A DNA stretch of 64,000 nt from Magnetospirillum sp. 64-120 (GTDB lineage Bacteria > Pseudomonadota > Alphaproteobacteria > Rhodospirillales > Magnetospirillaceae), in contig MKVK01000024.1 in NCBI GenBank assembly GCA_001898825.1, positions 1 through 64,000 on the forward strand, read 5' to 3'. Of this stretch, positions 8,089-18,185 are shown piece after piece; position 1 is the first letter of the stretch, and every line of letters starts with the position of its first letter. A program made the position numbers and the translations under genes. The notes under the pieces were generated by a model. The model had not been told where the DNA came from. It made no database searches and saw only the letters and a list, made by a program, of their open reading frames with translations.

Positions 8089-8751
8089 ATGACCGACACC
8101 GTTCCCGCCTATGGCCTGTGGCTGCTGGTCATCGTCAATTCGGCCCTGTTCATCGCCTTCGCCTTCAGCTTCACCAAGCCGCAAACAAAACGCGATTGGC
8201 GCTCGCTGGGGGCCTTCTCCGCCTTCGTGCTGGCGCTGTTCACCGAGATGTACGGTTTCCCCTTGACCATCTACCTGCTGTCGGGCTGGCTGGGCGACCG
8301 CTATCCGGCGCTCGACCCGTTCAGTCACGAGGCCGGGCATCTGTGGTCGACGCTGTTCAGCCAGTCGGGTGATCCCCATGTCAGCATGCTCCACATCCTC
8401 AGCAATCTGCTGATCGCCACCGGGTTCATCATCGTCGCCCGGGCATGGCATGTGCTGCATGCCGCCCAGGTCCGGGGAGAACTGGCGACCTCCGGCCCCT
8501 ATGCCGTCGTCCGTCACCCCCAATATGTCGGCTTCATCGCCGTCCTTTTGGGCTTCCTGCTGCAATGGCCGACCCTGCTGACGGCTCTGATGTTCCCGAT
8601 TTTGGCGGTGATGTATGTTCGCCTTGCCCATGCCGAGGAACACGAAGCCGCCCGGCACTTCCCGGTCCGTTATCCTGATTACGCCGCCCACGTTCCCGCC
8701 TTCATCCCGCATTTCGGCGATGATGGATCGGCGACGCACGCCCACCATTGA
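8089..8751 (+). CDS. integral-membrane methyltransferase-like protein (isoprenylcysteine carboxyl methyltransferase family)
   Basis: A 220-residue polytopic membrane protein. The C-terminal part has the signature of the ICMT/PEMT-like family: GPYAVVRHPQYVGF near residues 136-149, then two helices and HAEEHEAARHF near 184, which forms the S-adenosylmethionine site in relatives. Four or five further helices precede it. ATG 8089 follows GAAGGAG by eight bases; a GTG at 8080 overlaps the ribosome site and is less likely. The C-terminal ATHAHH is again His-rich. Such genes recur beside copper ATPases and DUF2933 genes; the methyl acceptor is unknown. Confidence 0.78.
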   Translation: MTDTVPAYGLWLLVIVNSALFIAFAFSFTKPQTKRDWRSLGAFSAFVLALFTEMYGFPLTIYLLSGWLGDRYPALDPFSHEAGHLWSTLFSQSGDPHVSMLHILSNLLIATGFIIVARAWHVLHAAQVRGELATSGPYAVVRHPQYVGFIAVLLGFLLQWPTLLTALMFPILAVMYVRLAHAEEHEAARHFPVRYPDYAAHVPAFIPHFGDDGSATHAHH

Positions 8752-8768
8752 TTTTCGGGGAGGTTCCG

Positions 8769-9644
8769 ATGACCGCCTGCCACCTTCATGCCCATGACCA
8801 TGTGTCGTCCCAAGTCATGGCGTCCACCTCCAAGGGACCGGCGTTCGGCGTCGGTTTGCTGGGGGCGTCCGCGCTTCTGCTCGTCTATTTCGGCCTGTTG
8901 ACGGCGCTTTCGGGGTGGTCGTTCACCCTTGACCAGTTCCGCGAGTTCTGGCCCTACATCGTCGCCCTGGCCACCGGTTTCGGGGTGCAGGCGGGCCTGT
9001 TCACCCACCTTCACCGCACCCTCCATGCCGCATCAGGCAAGGTGGTGGCCGCCACCGGCACCACATCGGGATTGGCGATGTTGTCGTGCTGCACCCATTA
9101 TCTCGTCACCCTGCTGCCGGCGCTCGGCGCCACCGGGCTGGTGGCTTTCGTCGGCGAATATCAGGTCGAGTTGTTCTGGTTCGGGCTGGCCGCCAACTTG
9201 GCTGGAATTGTCTATATCGGCCGCCGGGTGATGTCCCTTTCTCGCGCGTCGGTCGTTGCGGCACTGGTGGGCTTGGCCATCATCGCCTCACCTCCGGCCG
9301 CCAGGGCCGAGGAATTCCAGGCGCAGACCGACCGGCAGGGACAGGTGACGGTCAAGGTGGCGCCGCTCGCGCTGAAGGCGGACGGCTGGATCTTCGACGT
9401 GGTGTTCGACACCCATTCCGTCGCTCTCGATCACGATGTCACAGCTGTCGCCGCCCTGATCGGTCCCGACGGACGCGAACACAAGCCGACGGCATGGAAC
9501 GGCGACCCGGCAGGCGGTCACCACCGCAAAGGCAATCTGGTGTTCCAGCCCCTTGATCCGATGCCGTCCACGCTCATTCTGAAATTCCGCAATGTCGGCC
9601 CGGTTCCCGAACGTTCGTTCTCGTGGCCGCTGGCCATCCGTTGA
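8769..9644 (+). CDS. membrane protein with Cys-Cys motif and C-terminal periplasmic domain, metal-cluster associated
   Basis: A 291-residue protein. The N-terminus is His-rich (HLHAHDH), followed by four helices to about residue 155. The third contains a Cys pair and His (LSCCTHYLV), as in small metal permeases. A fifth hydrophobic segment ends in an Ala-x-Ala-like site (PPAARAEE), after which about 120 residues form a beta-rich domain with [12 protein letters not shown] and [11 protein letters not shown]. That domain is also met alone in metal-resistance regions, so the gene may be an ancient fusion of a permease and a periplasmic protein. ATG 8769 follows GGGGAGG. Transport of copper or mercury-like ions is a guess from the motif. 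Confidence 0.65.
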   Translation: MTACHLHAHDHVSSQVMASTSKGPAFGVGLLGASALLLVYFGLLTALSGWSFTLDQFREFWPYIVALATGFGVQAGLFTHLHRTLHAASGKVVAATGTTSGLAMLSCCTHYLVTLLPALGATGLVAFVGEYQVELFWFGLAANLAGIVYIGRRVMSLSRASVVAALVGLAIIASPPAARAEEFQAQTDRQGQVTVKVAPLALKADGWIFDVVFDTHSVALDHDVTAVAALIGPDGREHKPTAWNGDPAGGHHRKGNLVFQPLDPMPSTLILKFRNVGPVPERSFSWPLAIR

Positions 9645-9658
9645 TCAAGGAGGTCGCC

Positions 9659-12019
9659 ATGACCGGATCGCATGATCACTGCCACCACCACGGCCACGTC
9701 CAGAAGAACAGGCCATCCACCGCCGTTGATCCGGTTTGCGGCATGACCGTCGATCCCGCAACCGCAAAACATCGGCTCGAACAGGGCGGCCATACCACTT
9801 ATTTTTGCAGCGCCCACTGCCGCGATAAGTTCGCGGCCGACCCTGCCCACTATATGGCGGCGCCCTCGGCGCCCGTGGCCGGGCTGGAGGACGTCATCCA
9901 CACTTGCCCCATGCATCCCGAGATTCGGCAGGCCGGTCCGGGCAATTGCCCGATCTGCGGAATGGCGCTGGAGCCGGAGCAGCCCAGTGTCGAAAGCGGC
10001 CCCAATCCCGAACTGGTCGATTTCACCCGACGCTTCTGGGTCGGTCTGGCTTTGGCCTTACCGCTGGCTGTCTGGGAAATGGGGGCGCATATTCCGGGCC
10101 TTGGCCTGCATGCGCTTGTTTCGCCATCCATCGCTGCCTGGGGCCAGGCGCTGATGGCGACGCCGGTGGTCCTGTGGGCCGGATGGCCGCTGTTGGTGCG
10201 CGGCGGACAGTCGTTCCTGCGGCGTAAGCTCAACATGTTCTCGCTGATCGCCCTGGGGGTGATGACCGCCTATATATTCAGTGTGGTCGCCACCATTTTT
10301 CCCGGCATCTTCCCCGCCGACTTCCGCGGTGAGGGCGGTGTGGTCGCTGTTTATTACGAGGCGGCGGCGGTCATCACCGTCCTGGTCCTGCTGGGGCAGG
10401 TGCTGGAATTACGGGCACGCGAGCGCACCGGCGGCGCCATTCGGGCATTGTTGAACCTCACCCCCAAAACCGCCCGGCGATTAACCGCTTCGGGTCATGA
10501 CGAGGAAATTCCCCTGTCCGACGTTCATGTCGGCGACCGCCTGCGGGTACGGCCCGGAGACGGGGTGCCGGTGGACGGCAGCGTCGTCGAGGGCCGTAGC
10601 GCCATCGATGAATCCATGGTCACCGGCGAGTCGATGCCGGTCGAGAAAGGCCCCAGCGACACGCTGATCGGCGGCACCGTCAACGGCACCGGCGCATTGG
10701 TGATGACGGCCGAGAAGGTCGGCGGCGACACCATGCTGGCCCGCATCGTCCAGATGGTGGCCGAGGCCCAGCGCAGCCGCGCCCCCATTCAGCGCCTGGC
10801 GGACGACGTGGCCGGGTGGTTTGTTCCGGCTGTGGTCGCGGTAGCGGCCGTCAGCTTTGCCGTGTGGGCGATCTGGGGGCCGCCGCCCGCGCTGGCCTAC
10901 GCCTTGATCGTCGCCGTTTCAGTCCTCATCATCGCCTGCCCCTGCGCCCTGGGGCTGGCGACGCCCATGTCGATCATGGTCGGCGTTGGGCGCGGCGCTA
11001 CCGAGGGCGTGCTGATCAAGAACGCCGAGGCGCTGGAACGGTTTGAGAAGGTGGATACCCTGGTGGTGGACAAGACCGGCACCCTGACCGAGGGCAAACC
11101 CCGCGTTACCTCCGTGATCACGGCATCAGGCTTTGATGAAGCCACGGTGCTGGCGCTGGCGGCTTCTCTGGAGCGGTCCAGCGAACACCCGCTGGCCGCC
11201 GCCATCGTTGCCGCAGCCCAGAACCAGGGGGTGGACATGGATGAGACCCACGATTTCCAGTCCATCACCGGAAAGGGCGTGACCGGCATGGTCGGTTCCC
11301 GCCGTTTGGCGCTTGGAAACAGGGCGCTGATGAAGGGGCTGGGCATCAATTTCAACGACCTCTCCGAGCGTGCCGACGTGCTGCGCCGCGAGGGTGCCAC
11401 CGCTTTGTTCGTCGCCGTGGATGGAAAGCCCGGCGGCGTGATCGCCGTCGCCGATCCCGTCAAGGCATCGACACCGGAGGCGTTGGCCGCGCTACGTGCC
11501 GACGGCATCCGCATCGTCATGCTGACCGGCGACAACCGCACCACCGCCCTGGCGGTTGCCGAGCGTCTGGGCATTGCCGAGGTCGAGGCGGAGGTGCTGC
11601 CGGAGGACAAGCATCGGGTGGTGCGCCGTCTGCGGGAACAGGGCCGGGTGGTGGCCATGGCCGGTGATGGCGTCAACGATGCACCCGCCCTGGCCGAGGC
11701 CGACATCGGCATCGCCATGGGCACCGGCACCGAGGTGGCGATCCAGAGCGCCGGCGTCACCCTGGTCAAAGGCGATCTCGCCGGCATCGCCCGTGCCCGA
11801 CACTTGAGCCGTGCCACCATGCGCAACATCCGTCAGAACCTGTTTTTCGCCTTTGCTTACAACGCAGCCGGCATTCCTCTCGCGGCGGGATTGTTCTATC
11901 CGCTGTTCGGCTGGCTCTTGAGCCCGATCGTCGCTGCGGCGGCGATGGCGTTGAGTTCTGTGTCGGTCGTGGGGAATGCGCTGCGGTTGCGGCGTAGCCG
12001 GTTGATTGGGCGGTTATGA
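9659..12019 (+). CDS. copA: copper-translocating P1B-type ATPase with YHS and heavy-metal-binding N-terminus
   Basis: A 786-residue ATP-driven copper exporter of the inner membrane. After a His-rich leader comes a YHS domain (DPVCGMTVD to about residue 66), then a CPMHPEI/CPICGM heavy-metal-binding domain (about 80-103) in place of the classical HMA repeats. The catalytic core is complete: TGES near 321, the CPC membrane site near 427, DKTGT with the phosphorylated Asp near 471, and GDGVNDAP near 668. The N-terminal layout resembles SilP/CopF-like pumps. Start ATG 9659 lies behind AAGGAGG. It is the last gene of the unit beginning at 7856, so it is probably induced with it. Confidence 0.95.
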   Translation: MTGSHDHCHHHGHVQKNRPSTAVDPVCGMTVDPATAKHRLEQGGHTTYFCSAHCRDKFAADPAHYMAAPSAPVAGLEDVIHTCPMHPEIRQAGPGNCPICGMALEPEQPSVESGPNPELVDFTRRFWVGLALALPLAVWEMGAHIPGLGLHALVSPSIAAWGQALMATPVVLWAGWPLLVRGGQSFLRRKLNMFSLIALGVMTAYIFSVVATIFPGIFPADFRGEGGVVAVYYEAAAVITVLVLLGQVLELRARERTGGAIRALLNLTPKTARRLTASGHDEEIPLSDVHVGDRLRVRPGDGVPVDGSVVEGRSAIDESMVTGESMPVEKGPSDTLIGGTVNGTGALVMTAEKVGGDTMLARIVQMVAEAQRSRAPIQRLADDVAGWFVPAVVAVAAVSFAVWAIWGPPPALAYALIVAVSVLIIACPCALGLATPMSIMVGVGRGATEGVLIKNAEALERFEKVDTLVVDKTGTLTEGKPRVTSVITASGFDEATVLALAASLERSSEHPLAAAIVAAAQNQGVDMDETHDFQSITGKGVTGMVGSRRLALGNRALMKGLGINFNDLSERADVLRREGATALFVAVDGKPGGVIAVADPVKASTPEALAALRADGIRIVMLTGDNRTTALAVAERLGIAEVEAEVLPEDKHRVVRRLREQGRVVAMAGDGVNDAPALAEADIGIAMGTGTEVAIQSAGVTLVKGDLAGIARARHLSRATMRNIRQNLFFAFAYNAAGIPLAAGLFYPLFGWLLSPIVAAAAMALSSVSVVGNALRLRRSRLIGRL

Positions 12020-12350
12020 AGCAATTCCGCGACTTCAAATGCGATTTGCCGTGTCAACAGGCTCATATCTTTGGGAAATACGGAAAGGCCGCCAACCAAG
12101 GAGAATTCCCCGACCGACCACAGCGCGCGGGTTTTGCTGCCTTTGGGTTACAGGCGCGAGGTTCCGGTCAGCGCTGAAGCGTGGGGCTAACTGTTGGCTC
12201 GTGATGCGGGGCGGCCCGAAGTGAGTAAACACACTAAAGTAAGTTCACAATATGCCTCTGCGCAGCCCGGCTGCGCCCGTACTGTGCTCAATCCGGCCGC
12301 CCCAGCTACCCAAGTGCAGGTTGAGCGGCGGTGGACAAAAATCCAAGCCC
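12020..12350 (+). other. 331-base gap without a supported gene
   Basis: Short open frames exist on both strands but none has a ribosome site plus recognisable protein. No hairpin with a T-run follows the ATPase. Composition becomes more mixed from about 12,190 on. It may hold a decayed junction between the metal-resistance cargo and the queE-HEPN segment. Confidence 0.4.
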
Positions 12351-12977
12351 TCAACGCACTCCCAGGAGTTTGTGCAATTGCAGGCCCAGTCGCCATTGTG
12401 GGTGCTTCAGGCAATATTCCGTGGCGGCCTCCGTGTTCGCAGCGACATCATCCCCATCCATGGGCTGGAGGAAGAAGTGCTTGAAGGCCATATCGGCGAA
12501 ACGCTGAGGATCGACGTCGAGTTGGGGGAAGACCAGTTTCAGTTCGTCGCCTTCGACCGCCTGTAGTGGAGCATTCGCTTTTGGGCTGACACATAGCCAA
12601 TCGACGCCGGAAGGACATGGCCGTGTGCCGTTAGTTTCTACCGCGACCTCGAACCCAACAGCGTGAAAGGCAGCGCACAGCTTTTCGTCTAGCTGCAACA
12701 GTGGCTCGCCGCCGGTACAGATGACCAATGGGCGGCCCTCGTCAGCTTGTGGCCAAAGCGACATTGCCGCAGCGGCCAAATCATTCGGGTCGGAGAAGTT
12801 GCCCGCGTCAGCGCCAACGAAATCGGTGTCGCAGAATTTGCAGATGGCCTTTTCCCGGTCGGAACCTCGGCCTGACCATAGATTGCACCCGGTGAAACGG
12901 CAGAACACAGCCGCGCGTCCAGCTTGCGCTCCTTCGCCCTGTAATGAATAGAACATCTCTTTGATTGCGTATGGCAT
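12351..12977 (-). CDS. queE: 7-carboxy-7-deazaguanine synthase
   Basis: Radical-SAM enzyme that converts 6-carboxytetrahydropterin to 7-carboxy-7-deazaguanine on the route to preQ0 and queuosine. At 208 residues it has the normal length. It shows the N-terminal EMFYSLQGEG stretch, the family-variant iron-sulfur loop (CNLWSGRGSDREKAICKFC with CDTDF), GGEPLLQ near residue 91, an ETNGT motif, and KLVFPQ near 148. No queC, queD or folE gene is adjacent. It is an orphan inside what looks like a mobile island, so it could supply tRNA modification or 7-deazaguanine DNA modification, or be a passenger. Confidence 0.9.
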   Translation of the reverse strand: MPYAIKEMFYSLQGEGAQAGRAAVFCRFTGCNLWSGRGSDREKAICKFCDTDFVGADAGNFSDPNDLAAAAMSLWPQADEGRPLVICTGGEPLLQLDEKLCAAFHAVGFEVAVETNGTRPCPSGVDWLCVSPKANAPLQAVEGDELKLVFPQLDVDPQRFADMAFKHFFLQPMDGDDVAANTEAATEYCLKHPQWRLGLQLHKLLGVR

Positions 12978-13210
12978 TTATTGATCCGAAGAGTGCTTTG
13001 TGCATTTGCCGATAGATGTGGCGTATAAATTTTCCCCCACCAGATCGCAAGCGCCTTACATATCCCCTTCCAAATCTCTCGCGATGCGGGCCAAGACGCA
13101 TTTTCATGGATGTGCGGAACCTGGGGGGCGTCCAAATAGCCACGGCCAATTCAGCTCTGCCATTCATGAAAACTGCCGTGCATGTCGCCACGCACGGCAG
13201 GGGGAACGCG

Positions 13211-13654
13211 TTACGCGGACTTGCCGGGCTTCTTGCGCGCGGCCAGCGCGGCCTTCATTGCTGCATCCAGTTCGCCCGCCTTCACGGCGTCGATGATGGT
13301 CTGGATCGTCTGCACCAGCTTGTCCTTGGTCCCGATCTCGATGGCGTTCTGGTCCTTGCCAAGCGCCAGCACCGTGTTGGCGTAGCGGAGTTCGATGAAC
13401 CACTTGCCGGTCAGGTCATGCCAGTACCAGGGGCGCAGGCGCTTCTCGCGCTCGACGGTGACGGTCGTGCCATCCTCGCCCTTTTCCCGCACGGTACGGG
13501 TGGCCTTGTAAGGGCGGCCTTCAGCAAGGGCGGTCGCCATTTCCAACTGCTCGGTCAGGTGCGCGACCATTCGGTTGCGCATGCGCTCCTCCGGGGTTTC
13601 CTCGATCGGCTTGCGGGAGGCGTTGGCGAGCTTCAGCTTGGTCAGAGTGGACAT
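13211..13654 (-). CDS. DUF6641-family protein
   Basis: A 147-residue basic, soluble protein. The N-terminus MSTLTKLKLANASRKP, the central RLRPWYWHDLTGKWFIELRY and the end region QTIIDAVKAGELDAAMKAAL follow the DUF6641 pattern that I know mainly from plasmids, prophages and integrative elements. Function is unknown. The start was set at ATG 13654, behind GGAGAACGACCG; an upstream in-frame ATG at 13687 adds eleven residues without a better site. It is separated from queE by about 230 bases. It supports the view that this stretch belongs to a mobile island. Confidence 0.6.
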   Translation of the reverse strand: MSTLTKLKLANASRKPIEETPEERMRNRMVAHLTEQLEMATALAEGRPYKATRTVREKGEDGTTVTVEREKRLRPWYWHDLTGKWFIELRYANTVLALGKDQNAIEIGTKDKLVQTIQTIIDAVKAGELDAAMKAALAARKKPGKSA

Positions 13655-13909
13655 CGGTCGTTCTCCGTGTGTTTCCGTTAACCACACGCTAACGACCGAT
13701 TTTCGGAAAATCTGCCGATTTATCTTTTCGTATCAGGCTCGTAGACACTTGCACCCATGGTGCAGCACAGTGCATTTGCCGAACTCTGGGATGAGCCAAC
13801 TGTGAGGCAGGGACTGAACGGCGAACAAACGCCTATCAACTGCCTTTGTTGACAAGGTGTGGCTGACTTTCCGACAACTGGAAACCACGATCAATTGGCG
13901 GGTACAGAG

Positions 13910-14806
13910 ATGGGCACCTTGTTCGGCGGGGACATTCACGCGGGCTTATCCGGGCTTGATTTAGAAGCTGACAGCTTTGATCTGGGTGAGGGGATCGTGT
14001 TGAGGAAGACATTCGCGCACCTGATGTCTCCTTTCATGATGGCATTCAAGCCGGCTCCGCCAGGAGGACATCACCCCGCTCCATGGAAGGCTGCGAGCGG
14101 AGGCTTCAGTTTTGATGTTAACTCTGAACTACTTATACCAGCCCTTAACGAGCAGAAGTACGGATCAACGGTCGAATTAGCAAGGTGCCTTGTCTTCCTA
14201 ATGAGGCTCGGTGTTAATCCAGCGGTTACGCTTCCTGTTTTTGCAAATTACCCCTTCTCCGTTCTTGCGAGTATCCCTGACAGCGAGGCGCAGCTATTCC
14301 CTTTCGAAGTGCAGCATCGCTATTTCCCGCTGGGAATTATCGGAGGCGTGGCAACAGTAGCCAGCCTTTCGTGGGTTCGGGAACGCTGGCAAGTCGCCCA
14401 CCAGCTCATAAATGAGAGTCAGGAATTTGCCCTTGCGGCGGAGGCTTTGGACACCGGTCAGTTCCAGAGAAATACCGCGCTTACATTAGTATCTCTTTGG
14501 GGGGCGTTGGAGGCACTGTTCTCGCCCTCGACGTCAGAACTAAGATTCCGCGTATCGTCCTTGATTGCAGCCTATCTTGAGCCCCCAGGAAATATCCGGG
14601 CAAAACTGCAGAAAGAGGTTGCCAAGCTATATGACAAACGCTCCGCAGCCGCACACGGGAAACCTAGGCATGAAGCTGAGGACCTTCTGGCCACCTTCAA
14701 TCTTCTGCAACGGGTGCTAATTGCGATTATTGACGCGAAGAAAGTGCCATCGAAGGACGATCTTGAGGATGCGCTTTTTGGATCGAGGTCGGAAGCGCCC
14801 ATCTAG
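13910..14806 (+). CDS. protein with a C-terminal ApeA/HEPN-like domain
   Basis: A 298-residue soluble protein (305-315 with earlier starts; the frame is open from GTG 13859). The N-terminal about 170 residues are unrecognised. The C-terminal about 120 residues are helical and fit the HEPN pattern: TLVSLWGALEALFSP as first helix and LYDKRSAAAHGKP carrying the RX4H signature (Arg near 244, His near 249), the catalytic motif of HEPN ribonucleases. Codon use is less GC-rich than in neighbours, pointing to transfer. No partner antitoxin is obvious next to it. It could be a defence RNase or a housekeeping ApeA-like protein; the activity is not shown. Confidence 0.6.
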   Translation: MGTLFGGDIHAGLSGLDLEADSFDLGEGIVLRKTFAHLMSPFMMAFKPAPPGGHHPAPWKAASGGFSFDVNSELLIPALNEQKYGSTVELARCLVFLMRLGVNPAVTLPVFANYPFSVLASIPDSEAQLFPFEVQHRYFPLGIIGGVATVASLSWVRERWQVAHQLINESQEFALAAEALDTGQFQRNTALTLVSLWGALEALFSPSTSELRFRVSSLIAAYLEPPGNIRAKLQKEVAKLYDKRSAAAHGKPRHEAEDLLATFNLLQRVLIAIIDAKKVPSKDDLEDALFGSRSEAPI

Positions 14807-14910
14807 GTTACGCCGCTACGCCTTTTTGCGGAATTGAGGCGAGCTGCACGAGATTACTTAAAGTAAGCTCGCTGCGTCGCTGGCGCAGAAAATCCATCGC
14901 GCAAAAGCGA

Positions 14911-14973
14911 CTGTGTATGCACAGAAATATACACAGTTTTGTCAATGCGCAATATACCACAGTATTTTCAATG
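14911..14973 (+). repeat. palindrome and direct repeats beside the att-like site
   Basis: CTGTG-TATG-CACAG at 14911-14924 is an inverted repeat. It is followed by two 16-base direct copies, CACAGTTTTGTCAATG at 14932-14947 and CACAGTATTTTCAATG at 14958-14973 (14 of 16 identical, 26-base period). They end 21 bases before the tRNA fragment, a typical place for recombinase arm or accessory sites. That function is inferred. Confidence 0.45.
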
Positions 14974-14993
14974 ATATAAGTAGACGCATTTTC

Positions 14994-15046
14994 CTTAAAA
15001 TCGTCCGGCTTCGGCCTTGCGGGTTCAAGTCCCGCCGTCCCCACCA
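14994..15046 (+). pseudogene. tRNA-Leu(UAA) 3' fragment, probable integration (att) scar
   Basis: From the anticodon loop CTTAAAA (14994-15000) through the variable arm with CCGGCTTCGGCC, the sequence is a perfect class II tRNA 3' half. The T arm is GCGGG-TTCAAGT-CCCGC at 15019-15035, the acceptor strand CGTCCCC at 15036-15042, and A plus CCA end at 15046. The 5' half is absent: no GGGGACG acceptor strand precedes it, and the bases at the 5' anticodon stem do not pair with TCGTC. A GTAGACGC at 14980-14987 is in the right register for a D arm and may be a relic. This is the expected duplicate left when an element integrates into a tRNA 3' end. Confidence 0.75.
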
Positions 15047-15058
15047 GCCCGCAGGCAC

Positions 15059-15952
15059 TTACCCCCGATACCTCAATGCCTCGGCCACCACGGTGAAGGC
15101 GGGCGAGGGCTGGCGGCGGCTGGGGTAATAAAGGTAGTAACCGGGGAAGGGCTGGCTCCAATCGTCCAGAACCGTTTCCAGACGGCCTGCGGCCACGTGT
15201 TCGCCGATGCCGTCTTCCATGACGATGGCCAGGCCCATCCCGTCCAGGGCGGCGTCGATGATGGCTGATTCGCGGTTCAGCGTCAGTTGGCCGTCCACCC
15301 GGACCTTCAACTCGCGGCCGTCCTTTTCGAATTCCCAGGCATAAAGTCCGCCTTGCGTGGTCAGTCGGCGGTTGATGCAATTGTGCTGTTGCAGGTCCTG
15401 GGGGACCAGTGGCTTGGGGTGGCGGGCGAAATAAGACGGCGCGCCAACCACCCGCAACTGCATTTCCGGGCTGACGGGAATGGCGATCATGTCCTTTTCC
15501 AGATTTTCCCCCAGCCTTATGCCGGCGTCATAGCGTTCGGTGACGATGTCGCTTAGGCCCTGGTCGACCATCACTTCCACCTGGATATCGGGATATTCGG
15601 GCAGCAGGCGACGCAGCACCGGCCATAGAACCGCCCGGGCGGCGTGGTCGCCGGCGTTGATGCGCACCCGTCCCGCCGGCTTTTCGCGCATTTCGCTGAG
15701 CGCGTTCAGCTCGGCATCGATTTCTTCCAAGCGGGGGCCGACCCGGCTGATCAGCCGTTCGCCAGCGGCGGTGGGGGCGACGGAACGGGTGGTCCGCGTC
15801 AACAGGCGCAGCCCCAGCCGTTCTTCCAGGCCGCGGATGGTGTGGCTGAGCGCCGATTGCGACACCCCCAACCGGGCGGCCGCCTTGGTGAAGCTGCTTT
15901 CGCGGGCCACCGCCAGAAAGGCGGTGATATCGGTCAGGTCGCTGTGGCGCAT
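15059..15952 (-). CDS. LysR-family transcriptional regulator
   Basis: A 297-residue DNA-binding regulator. The N-terminal winged helix-turn-helix (residues 1-60, with SFTKAAARLGVSQSALSHTI) is followed by a LysR substrate-binding domain (about 90-295). It is closest in style to regulators that sit beside aldo/keto reductases and short-chain dehydrogenases. It is transcribed away from the reductase at 16056, with about 100 bases between, so it most likely controls that divergent promoter. The inducer is unknown. It is the first chromosomal gene after the tRNA fragment, and its stop is only 13 bases from it. Confidence 0.93.
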   Translation of the reverse strand: MRHSDLTDITAFLAVARESSFTKAAARLGVSQSALSHTIRGLEERLGLRLLTRTTRSVAPTAAGERLISRVGPRLEEIDAELNALSEMREKPAGRVRINAGDHAARAVLWPVLRRLLPEYPDIQVEVMVDQGLSDIVTERYDAGIRLGENLEKDMIAIPVSPEMQLRVVGAPSYFARHPKPLVPQDLQQHNCINRRLTTQGGLYAWEFEKDGRELKVRVDGQLTLNRESAIIDAALDGMGLAIVMEDGIGEHVAAGRLETVLDDWSQPFPGYYLYYPSRRQPSPAFTVVAEALRYRG

Positions 15953-15995
15953 TGATGAAAGTTTCTCATAAGTACATACAAATTTATCAGTCTAA

Positions 15996-17048
<1,053 letters not shown>

Positions 17049-17074
17049 AATCCCAGGGAAAGGACATTGACCCG

Positions 17075-18124
17075 ATGACGACCAAAGCCTTCGGCGCCCA
17101 TGCCGCCGACAAGAAACTGGAAGAAATGAACATCACCCGCCGTGCGCCGGGGCCCCATGACGTGCAGATCGAGATCGCCTATTGCGGCATCTGCCATTCC
17201 GACCTGCATCAGGTGCGCTCGGAATGGGGCGGCACGCTTTACCCCTGTGTTCCCGGTCACGAGATCGTCGGCCATGTGTCGGCGGTGGGCGGCCATGTGA
17301 CCCGCTACAAGGTGGGCGACGTGGTCGGCGTCGGCTGTCTGGTGGATTCGTGCCAGACCTGCCCGTCCTGTGACGAAGGACTGGAACAATTCTGCGAGAA
17401 CGGCTGGACCGGAACTTACAATTCCGCCACCCCCGACGCCCCCGGCCACACTTTGGGCGGCTATTCCCAGCGCATCGTCGTGCATGAACGCTTCGTCCTG
17501 AAGATCACCCACCCTCAGGAACAATTGGCGGCGGTGGCACCATTGCTGTGTGCCGGCATCACCACCTATTCGCCACTGCGCCATTGGGGGGCTGGTCCCG
17601 GCAAGAAGGTGGGCATCGTCGGCATCGGCGGGCTGGGCCATATGGGCATCAAGCTGGCCCATGCCATGGGGGCGCACACGGTGGCCTTCACCACTTCGGA
17701 AAGCAAGCGCCAGGACGCCCTGACCCTGGGGGCGGACGAGGTGATCATTTCCAGGAACGCCGAAGACATGGCCAAGCATGCCGGCAGCTTTGACTTCATC
17801 CTGGATACCGTGGGGGCCAGCCATGACCTGGATGCCTATCTGGTGCTGCTGAAGCGCGACGCCACCTTGTGTCTGGTCGGCGCCCCGGAACATCCGCACC
17901 CGGCGCCCACCGTGTTCAACCTGATCCTGGGGCGCAAGGCCATTGCCGGGTCGTTGATCGGCGGTCTGCCGGAAACCCAGGAAATGCTGGATTTCTGCGC
18001 TGAAAAGGGCATCACCGCCGATATCGAGATGATCCGCGCCCAAGACGTGGACGCGGCTTACGACCGCATGCTGAAAAGCGACGTGAAGTACCGCTTCGTC
18101 ATGGACATCGCGTCCATGGGTTAA
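17075..18124 (+). CDS. zinc-dependent alcohol dehydrogenase, CAD/YahK type
   Basis: A 349-residue medium-chain dehydrogenase that reduces aldehydes with NADPH. The catalytic zinc ligands are in CGICHSDLH (near residue 36) and PGHEIVG (near 60), and the structural zinc site is the four-Cys loop CQTCPSCDEGLEQFC (about 92-106). The Rossmann motif is GIGGLGHMGIK near 188. Start ATG 17075 follows GGGAAAGGA; a TTG at 17045 would overlap the reductase stop and is less likely. Members of this branch reduce a wide range of aldehydes, in line with the neighbouring aldo/keto reductase. Confidence 0.93.
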   Translation: MTTKAFGAHAADKKLEEMNITRRAPGPHDVQIEIAYCGICHSDLHQVRSEWGGTLYPCVPGHEIVGHVSAVGGHVTRYKVGDVVGVGCLVDSCQTCPSCDEGLEQFCENGWTGTYNSATPDAPGHTLGGYSQRIVVHERFVLKITHPQEQLAAVAPLLCAGITTYSPLRHWGAGPGKKVGIVGIGGLGHMGIKLAHAMGAHTVAFTTSESKRQDALTLGADEVIISRNAEDMAKHAGSFDFILDTVGASHDLDAYLVLLKRDATLCLVGAPEHPHPAPTVFNLILGRKAIAGSLIGGLPETQEMLDFCAEKGITADIEMIRAQDVDAAYDRMLKSDVKYRFVMDIASMG

Positions 18125-18150
18125 GCTTGGGCGTCAGGCCCGGAAAATCC

Positions 18151-18185
18151 CGCCACCGTTCCCGTTTGGGGGCGGTGGCGTTTTT
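18151..18185 (+). terminator. Rho-independent terminator after the alcohol dehydrogenase gene
   Basis: CGCCACCG at 18151-18158 pairs with CGGTGGCG at 18173-18180, with a 14-base loop, followed directly by TTTTT. On the other strand the stem is followed by GGATTTTCC, so it may also end the convergent DedA transcript. Confidence 0.8.

Noticed and set aside
12194-12566. Plus-strand short frames between copA and queE
   Set aside because: They overlap queE on the other strand, lack a ribosome site and show no recognisable protein.
14960-15046. Complete tRNA-Leu gene
   Set aside because: The 5' acceptor strand GGGGACG is missing and the 5' anticodon stem does not pair with TCGTC, so only a 3' fragment is present.
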